DNA of 26,983 nt. It comes from JBDNFP01 sp041689775 (lineage in GTDB: Bacteria > Bacteroidota > Bacteroidia > Cytophagales > Spirosomataceae). The translations under genes and the position numbers were made by a program. How positions within the stretch are numbered: the first letter of the stretch is position 1; every line of letters begins with the position of its first letter. This document shows positions 22,319-26,983 of this stretch, one piece after another. The stretch covers positions 1-26,983 of the forward strand of contig JBDNFP010000041.1 of assembly GCA_041689775.1 (NCBI GenBank). Direction: 5' to 3'. The notes under the pieces are model-generated. The model saw only the letters and a list, made by a program, of their open reading frames with translations, had not been told where the DNA came from and made no database searches.

Positions 22319-22363
22319 TTTCAAGAAAAGTAACAAATTATCCAATCAAACCCAACGCTGAAC

Positions 22364-23635
22364 ATGAGTACTATTCAGTCAGTACACGCAAGACAAATCC
22401 TGGATTCACGAGGCAATCCTACCGTAGAAGTTGATGTCCGTACCGAAAATGGTTTTGTAGGCCGGGCCGCCGTACCTTCCGGTGCTTCTACTGGTAAGCA
22501 CGAAGCCGTAGAACTTCGCGATGAAGATGATAACGTATACGTAGGAAAAGGGGTGTTGAAGGCCGTAGAGAACGTAAATGATATTATATACCCTGAGTTA
22601 ATAGGTATTTCGGCTTATGAGCAAAATCTGATTGACAAAATCATGATTGAGCTGGACGGAACACATAACAAGAGTAAGCTGGGAGCAAACGCTATTCTGG
22701 GTGTTTCACTGGCGGTAGCTAAAGCAGCCGCTCAGGAGGCAGGTATGCCGCTCTACCGCTACATTGGCGGAACTAACGCCAATACATTACCCGTGCCGAT
22801 GATGAACATCCTGAATGGTGGTAGCCACGCCGACAACTCCATCGATTTCCAAGAGTTTATGGTAATGCCCGCCAAGGCAGATACTTTCTCTGATGCACTT
22901 CGCATGGGAGTTGAGGTATTCCATACCTTGAAAAAAGTATTAAAAAGTAAAGGCTACTCAACAAATGTAGGCGATGAAGGTGGATTTGCACCGAACATCA
23001 AGTCCAACGAAGAGGCGATTGAGATCGTAATTCAGGCAATCGAGAAAGCAGGCTATAAGCCTGGCGAAGATATCTTCATCGCAATGGATGCCGCTGCTTC
23101 GGAGTTTTACGAGAATGGTGTGTATCACTTCAAGAAGTCAGACGGACGTAAGCTTTCTTCAGCTGAGATGGCCGGATACTGGACGGAATGGGTGAACAAG
23201 TACCCAATAATCTCTATTGAGGATGGAATGGACGAGGACGACTGGTCTGGCTGGAAGGCCGTAACCGATAGCATCGGTAGTAAATGTCAGCTGGTTGGTG
23301 ACGACTTGTTTGTAACAAACGTAAACCGCTTACAGCAGGGGATCGATCAGAAGATCGCTAACTCAATCTTGATAAAAGTAAACCAGATTGGTTCATTAAC
23401 AGAAACGATCAATACTGTAAACCTTGCCAAGCAGAATAGCTACAAGAACATTATGTCGCACCGCTCGGGCGAAACCGAAGATTCTACCATTGCTGACCTG
23501 GCGGTGGCTTTGAACACCGGACAAATCAAGACGGGTTCGGCTTCCCGCTCAGATCGTATGGCAAAATACAACCAACTAATTCGTATCGAGGAAGAGCTAG
23601 GCGAAACCGCCTACTTCCCCGGATTGAAGTTTTAA
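22364..23635 (+). CDS. eno: Enolase
   Basis: Enolase converts 2-phosphoglycerate to phosphoenolpyruvate in glycolysis. The 423 residues carry ARQILDSRGNPTVEVDV at the start, the loop SGASTGKHEA, Glu205 in NVGDEGGFAP, metal ligands Asp242 (AMDAAA), Glu286 (SIEDG) and Asp313 (VGDDLF), Lys338 in LIKVNQIG, and the signature SHRSGETEDSTIADLAVA. All are intact. The gene has its own promoter box and a strong terminator. gpmI, which supplies its substrate, lies three genes downstream. Confidence 0.98.
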   Translation: MSTIQSVHARQILDSRGNPTVEVDVRTENGFVGRAAVPSGASTGKHEAVELRDEDDNVYVGKGVLKAVENVNDIIYPELIGISAYEQNLIDKIMIELDGTHNKSKLGANAILGVSLAVAKAAAQEAGMPLYRYIGGTNANTLPVPMMNILNGGSHADNSIDFQEFMVMPAKADTFSDALRMGVEVFHTLKKVLKSKGYSTNVGDEGGFAPNIKSNEEAIEIVIQAIEKAGYKPGEDIFIAMDAAASEFYENGVYHFKKSDGRKLSSAEMAGYWTEWVNKYPIISIEDGMDEDDWSGWKAVTDSIGSKCQLVGDDLFVTNVNRLQQGIDQKIANSILIKVNQIGSLTETINTVNLAKQNSYKNIMSHRSGETEDSTIADLAVALNTGQIKTGSASRSDRMAKYNQLIRIEEELGETAYFPGLKF

Positions 23636-23654
23636 TCATAATTGACTACTTACC

Positions 23655-23682
23655 AGACCGGGGCCTTGCTCCGGTCTTTTTT
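23655..23682 (+). terminator. Intrinsic terminator after eno
   Basis: AGACCGGGG (23655-23663) pairs with CTCCGGTCT (23669-23677), including one G-U, around CCTTG. T6 follows (23677-23682). The T-tract ends only ten bases before the next start codon. Confidence 0.85.
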
Positions 23683-23692
23683 CTCATTTCCA

Positions 23693-24031
23693 ATGGCTCG
23701 ACTTCCCATTTTCCTGTATAGGTTGCTTCGTCATTTGAGAAAATTCTACACCGGTACCTTCGTAGTCTGGTTGATCTGGATTTTGTTCTTAGACGATAAC
23801 AACTTGTCGGTTGTTCGGGAAAACTACCAGAAAATGAAAGATCTTGAACGTGACCTGAGCTACTACAAAGAACAGGTACGGCTGGTTAGACAAGAACGCA
23901 AAGAGGTATTTGGAAACGATGCTATGCTTGAAAAATGGGCGCGTGAAAAATACCTGATGAGAAAGCCAACGGAAGACGTATACGTTATTGTGGATGAAAA
24001 TGGTGAATCCATCGAAAAAAAAGACGAGTAG
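23693..24031 (+). CDS. DivIC/FtsB-family septum formation protein
   Basis: The product has 112 residues: a short basic cytoplasmic N-terminus, one membrane segment (about residues 20-33, GTFVVWLIWILFL), a heptad-like coiled coil (about 36-72), and the C-terminal pattern LEKWAREKYLMRKPTEDVYVI. This layout is typical of FtsB/DivIC, which joins FtsL and FtsQ (DivIB) in the divisome at midcell. An open frame upstream to a TTG at 23642 would run through the eno terminator, so ATG 23693 is chosen. No promoter of its own is clear; it may rely on read-through from eno. Confidence 0.85.
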   Translation: MARLPIFLYRLLRHLRKFYTGTFVVWLIWILFLDDNNLSVVRENYQKMKDLERDLSYYKEQVRLVRQERKEVFGNDAMLEKWAREKYLMRKPTEDVYVIVDENGESIEKKDE

Positions 24032-24096
24032 TATCATCGGATAGCCTCCATTAAAGTCATTGTTGATACTTCAAGAACTATTTTGTTAATTAAGGC

Positions 24097-24594
24097 ATGA
24101 TCAACGTTCTTTTTATTTGCCTGGGCAATATTTGCCGCTCTCCAATTGCCGAAGGAGTATTTCAAAATATCGTACAGCAGGCCGGTCTTACTGATAAAAT
24201 TCAATGTGATTCCGCTGGTACTGCATCCTACCATATTGGTAGCCTTCCCGACCGGCGTATGCGCCAAATAGCCCTCGAACGGGGTATTAAGCTTACGCAC
24301 AACGCCCGAAAGCTCAACGGCGACGACTTTTATAACTTTGATTATATTGTCGCCATGGATGAGGCTAACTTCGATGACATCCGAAACCAAAGCTACCGCA
24401 GCAGCGGATTTTATTTCCCCGAAGATCGATTATTTATGTACCGGGAGTTTGACCCCGAACGCCAGGATGCAATAGACGTTCCGGACCCTTACTATGAAGA
24501 TATTTCGATGTTTGAGGAGGTCTACGAAATTGTAGAACGGTGTGGCATTGAATTTTTAGAATTTATAATTCAAAAGAACCAACTAAGAAAATGA
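24097..24594 (+). CDS. Low-molecular-weight protein tyrosine phosphatase
   Basis: The 165 residues contain the catalytic P-loop at residues 8-15 (CLGNICRS), with nucleophile Cys8 and Arg14, and the general acid Asp130 in VPDPYYED. These are complete, so the enzyme should be active on phosphotyrosine or a similar low-molecular substrate. Members of the family act in exopolysaccharide control or arsenate reduction. The neighbours give no hint of either, and no kinase is adjacent. The TGA stop overlaps the ATG of gpmI by four bases, so the two are translationally coupled. Confidence 0.93.
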   Translation: MINVLFICLGNICRSPIAEGVFQNIVQQAGLTDKIQCDSAGTASYHIGSLPDRRMRQIALERGIKLTHNARKLNGDDFYNFDYIVAMDEANFDDIRNQSYRSSGFYFPEDRLFMYREFDPERQDAIDVPDPYYEDISMFEEVYEIVERCGIEFLEFIIQKNQLRK

Positions 24595-26123
24595 ATAAGA
24601 AAGTCATATTGATTATCATGGATGGCTGGGGTATAGCCAAGCAGGGAGAAGAAAACCGCTCGGCTATCATCGCTGCCAATACTCCTTTTTACGATAGTAT
24701 TCTCCAAAAGTATCCTCACAGTAAGCTAGAAGCGAGCGGCTTGGCCGTTGGCCTTCCTGATGGGCAGATGGGTAATTCCGAAGTAGGTCATACGAATCTG
24801 GGTGCAGGACGGGTGGTGTACCAGGATCTGGTAAAGATAAATCTGGCGGTTCAGGATGGTTCATTGGCCAAAGAGCCTGTTCTGTCCAATGCGTTAGATT
24901 TTGCCAAAACAAACGGAAAGAAAGTACACTTCATCGGACTGGTGTCAGATGGTGGAGTTCACTCTCACATTGATCACTTGAAGGGTCTATGTGGCATCGC
25001 CCACGAGGCGGGGCTGACGGATGTCTTCGTACATGCCTTTACGGATGGTCGGGATTGTGACCCCAAGAGTGGCCTTGGTTTTCTGAAAGAGCTGGAATCG
25101 CACATGGCCTCTACGACTGGTCGTATTGCGAGTATTACCGGCCGTTATTACGCCATGGACCGCGATAAACGTTGGGAGCGGGTAAAGCTTGCCTACGATG
25201 CAATGGTGCATGGAATAGGCGCCCACGTACCCGAAAGTGGCCTTCGCGCGGCCGTAGAAGAGTCGTATACCGAAGGAGTGACCGATGAGTTCATTAAGCC
25301 GATTGTCGCCGTCAGTCAAGACGAAACGCCGATTGGCTTGATTGAAGACGGTGATGTGGTACTCTGTTTTAACTTCCGTACGGATCGGGGGCGTGAAATT
25401 ACTGAAGTACTCACCCAGCGGGATTTCCATGAGCAGAATATGCACAAGCTGAATCTGCGTTATATTACCATGACCAGCTACGATGAGACTTTCCAGAACG
25501 TGGAAGTGATCTTCGATAAAGATAACTTTACCAATACACTGGGAGAAGTACTGGCTGATGCCGGTAAGAAACAGATCCGGATTGCTGAAACGGAGAAGTA
25601 CCCCCACGTAACGTTCTTCTTTTCGGGTGGTCGGGAGAAAGAGTTCGATGGCGAGAGCCGTTTGATGTGCCCTTCTCCCAAAGTAGCAACATACGATCTG
25701 CAACCCGAAATGTCGGCCATAGATCTTCAAAATGTAATTATACCAGAGTTAGAAAAGGAGGAGGTAGACTTTGTATGCCTCAACTTTGCCAACGCCGACA
25801 TGGTAGGGCATACCGGTGTGTTTGAAGCAGCGGTCATTGCTTGCGAAACAGTCGATAAAACCACAGAAGCCGTTGTGAATGGAGGCCTGGCCCACGGATA
25901 TTCCTCGATCATTATTGCTGATCACGGTAATTCTGATTACCTCATCAACGACGATGGCTCACCCAATACGGCGCACTCGCTCAACTTGGTTCCTTGCATC
26001 CTGGTTGATAGTGAGTACACCAAGCCACTTCATGATGGCAGGTTGGCGGACGTAGCACCTACTATCCTGGCGTTGATGGGTATTAGTCAGCCGAAAGAAA
26101 TGACCGGCAAGAGTTTGCTGTAA
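24591..26123 (+). CDS. gpmI: 2,3-bisphosphoglycerate-independent phosphoglycerate mutase
   Basis: This enzyme interconverts 3- and 2-phosphoglycerate, the step before enolase, using two Mn2+ ions and a phosphoserine. The 510 residues fit the family. The N-terminal phosphatase part holds Asp11 (MDGWG) and the nucleophile Ser63 in MGNSEVGHTNLGAGRVVYQD, read in pieces. The transferase part carries VHSHIDHL and HAFTDGRDCDP, and the C-terminal part NFANADMVGHTG and IIADHGNSDYL. The gene overlaps the phosphatase gene by ATGA and is followed by two hairpins. Confidence 0.97.
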   Translation: MNKKVILIIMDGWGIAKQGEENRSAIIAANTPFYDSILQKYPHSKLEASGLAVGLPDGQMGNSEVGHTNLGAGRVVYQDLVKINLAVQDGSLAKEPVLSNALDFAKTNGKKVHFIGLVSDGGVHSHIDHLKGLCGIAHEAGLTDVFVHAFTDGRDCDPKSGLGFLKELESHMASTTGRIASITGRYYAMDRDKRWERVKLAYDAMVHGIGAHVPESGLRAAVEESYTEGVTDEFIKPIVAVSQDETPIGLIEDGDVVLCFNFRTDRGREITEVLTQRDFHEQNMHKLNLRYITMTSYDETFQNVEVIFDKDNFTNTLGEVLADAGKKQIRIAETEKYPHVTFFFSGGREKEFDGESRLMCPSPKVATYDLQPEMSAIDLQNVIIPELEKEEVDFVCLNFANADMVGHTGVFEAAVIACETVDKTTEAVVNGGLAHGYSSIIIADHGNSDYLINDDGSPNTAHSLNLVPCILVDSEYTKPLHDGRLADVAPTILALMGISQPKEMTGKSLL

Positions 26124-26150
26124 ACTATAACTACCGTGATGGTGTTCATT

Positions 26151-26182
26151 CTCGGGGAGTCAATAGACTCTCTGAGTTTTTT
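26151..26182 (+). terminator. Intrinsic terminator after gpmI
   Basis: An 11-bp stem with two G-U pairs (26151-26161 with 26166-26176) closes on AATA, and T6 follows (26177-26182). It lies inside an open frame that could start at 26136, which argues against that start for the next gene. Confidence 0.85.
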
Positions 26183-26189
26183 ATTCAAC

Positions 26190-26209
26190 AGGAGTCAGAC
26201 GACTCTTTT
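26190..26209 (+). terminator. Second hairpin in tandem after gpmI
   Basis: AGGAGTC (26190-26196) pairs with GACTCTT (26201-26207), one G-U, around AGAC, followed by a T4 run. It repeats the GAGTC/GACTC stem core of the preceding terminator and may act as a back-up. Confidence 0.55.
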
Positions 26210-26225
26210 AGCTATTAATTTAATC

Positions 26226-26846
26226 GTGCAAGCATCTTTCCAGAAAGTCTGGTCTCCCAATAAAAGAGTTGACTTTATCCGCTTCGGAGCCTTTCTGGGG
26301 CTCCTGTTACTTACAGTACTATCATCCTGCCAAACCTCCGAGGAGGGTAAAGATGAGCCCAACGTATACTATGATTTAAAAGAATTTGTGGAAGGTCAAA
26401 TCGAAACGATGAGTCAGGAGAAGCCAACTATTACCAAAAAAATGATCGTGGGTGATAAGGAGGAGGTGCGCAGTACTACGACGGTAGACTGGAAGAAAGA
26501 ATTGGAATTGTTTATTCAGGCGGATTTGAATAAGAATGCCTATAAGCTTAGCTACGCTACCAATCGCCCTGATTCGCTGACCTACGAATACGTGCTAAAA
26601 ACGGAAGAAGACCTTCCCGTGCGCAGATTAAAAATAGTACTGGACGAAGCTACCCAAAAACCGGCTCTGGTGGAGGCATTGATCCTTTCGGAGAACAAAC
26701 TTTACGAATCAGAGAGAAACCTGCAACTTCGCTGTGGCCTGCGCAACGGCGCCTGGCGGGTAACGTCTTACCATATTCAAGGCTTCCAGGAGCTCGCCAT
26801 TGGCGACCGAAAGCCCTTCGATGTTAAGGTGGAGATACCCAATTAG
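26226..26846 (+). CDS. Lipoprotein of unknown function
   Basis: The frame opens upstream at 26136, but that part lies in the gpmI terminators. GTG 26226 is the only usual start codon before the signal peptide. From it the product has 206 residues: a basic stretch (SPNKR, then R19), a hydrophobic core (FLGLLLLTVL), and the lipobox LSSC with Cys at residue 35. The mature part is soluble and charged, with VDWKKELELFIQADLNK and a beta-rich, Glu/Lys-rich second half. I do not recognise the family. It is likely an outer- or inner-membrane-anchored periplasmic protein. The GTG start and the long n-region make the exact start uncertain. Confidence 0.7.
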   Translation: MQASFQKVWSPNKRVDFIRFGAFLGLLLLTVLSSCQTSEEGKDEPNVYYDLKEFVEGQIETMSQEKPTITKKMIVGDKEEVRSTTTVDWKKELELFIQADLNKNAYKLSYATNRPDSLTYEYVLKTEEDLPVRRLKIVLDEATQKPALVEALILSENKLYESERNLQLRCGLRNGAWRVTSYHIQGFQELAIGDRKPFDVKVEIPN

Positions 26847-26850
26847 TACT

Positions 26851-26982
26851 CTACCCTACTATTTTTAGGTTCTGATAATGAGATAGTTGCTTTCTTACCC
26901 ATCGAAACAGGCACATAATTTTAAAAATAAGGTCAGACCTGGCTGTTGTCTGATCGCGACTGATTTCACGGATTAGATTCAG
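26851..26982 (-). CDS. Possible 3' end of a minus-strand gene
   Basis: A minus-strand frame is open from the right edge to TAG at 26851-26853, about 43 residues (LIREISRDQTTARSDLIFKI early, VRKQLSHYQNLKIVG at the end). The composition is protein-like and it would converge with the lipoprotein gene. I cannot name a family from this fragment, and it may be chance. Confidence 0.25.
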   Translation of the reverse strand: MNLIREISRDQTTARSDLIFKIMCLFRWVRKQLSHYQNLKIVG

Positions 26983-26983
26983 C

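Noticed and set aside
23642..23692. TTG start for the DivIC/FtsB-like protein
   Set aside because: The extra 17 codons translate the eno terminator, and ATG 23693 gives a normal N-terminus.
24987..25730. Long minus-strand frame of 247 codons inside gpmI
   Set aside because: It is fully antisense to an intact, well-conserved gpmI and has no recognisable domain; it reflects codon bias.
26136..26225. Upstream start for the terminal lipoprotein gene
   Set aside because: It would place two terminator hairpins inside the coding region and bury the signal peptide about 65 residues into the protein.
1..26983. Insertion sequences, prophage, CRISPR or defence island
   Set aside because: No transposase, integrase, Cas or restriction-type protein was found in any plausible frame, and no long terminal repeats were noticed.

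Overview
The window is a chromosomal segment from a member of the Bacteroidota, most likely the order Cytophagales. Promoter-like boxes fit the Bacteroidota -7 consensus TAnnTTTG (before fusA, rplC, rpsH, carA and eno). Almost no gene has a Shine-Dalgarno sequence. There is no adk between secY and map, L17 carries a helix-hairpin-helix tail, and rplQ is followed by carA and then eno. The assignment rests on these traits and on protein character, not on a database search.

Layout. (1) 1-2300 is a decayed accessory flank. It holds the 3' end of an unknown gene, a minus-strand lipoprotein gene broken in several places (192-1628), a run of eight CCTGT units, and a plus-strand XRE-family regulator with an internal amber codon. 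(2) 2367-4929 holds fusA and rpsJ, separated by a spacer that can fold in mutually exclusive ways. (3) 4930-5259 is a structured gap between rpsJ and rplC, with a 25-bp perfect hairpin, a second classical terminator and promoter-like boxes. (4) 5260-20636 is the S10-spc-alpha ribosomal supercluster, all on the plus strand: rplC-rplD-rplW-rplB-rpsS-rplV-rpsC-rplP-rpmC-rpsQ-rplN-rplX-rplE-rpsN-rpsH-rplF-rplR-rpsE-rpmD-rplO-secY-map-infA-rpmJ-rpsM-rpsK-rpsD-rpoA-rplQ. Every gene in it appears intact. (5) 20758-26846 holds carA, a degenerate minus-strand thioredoxin-fold gene, eno, a DivIC/FtsB-like protein, a low-molecular-weight tyrosine phosphatase, gpmI and a lipoprotein of unknown function. 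A minus-strand frame runs off the right edge.

How the genes work together. The core block makes most of the translation apparatus: EF-G, IF-1 and ribosomal proteins of both subunits. It also supplies the SecY channel, the methionine aminopeptidase that trims nascent chains, and the RNA polymerase alpha subunit. Downstream come one step of pyrimidine and arginine precursor synthesis (carA) and two adjacent steps of lower glycolysis (gpmI and eno).

No new multi-gene system is evident. The most interesting signals are regulatory or evolutionary: the structured rpsJ-rplC gap with a possible small RNA, the alternative hairpins between fusA and rpsJ, a lone strong Shine-Dalgarno and a 14-bp palindrome before rpoA, the L17 fusion, the pentanucleotide repeat touching the XRE promoter box, and the contrast between broken accessory genes and an intact core.
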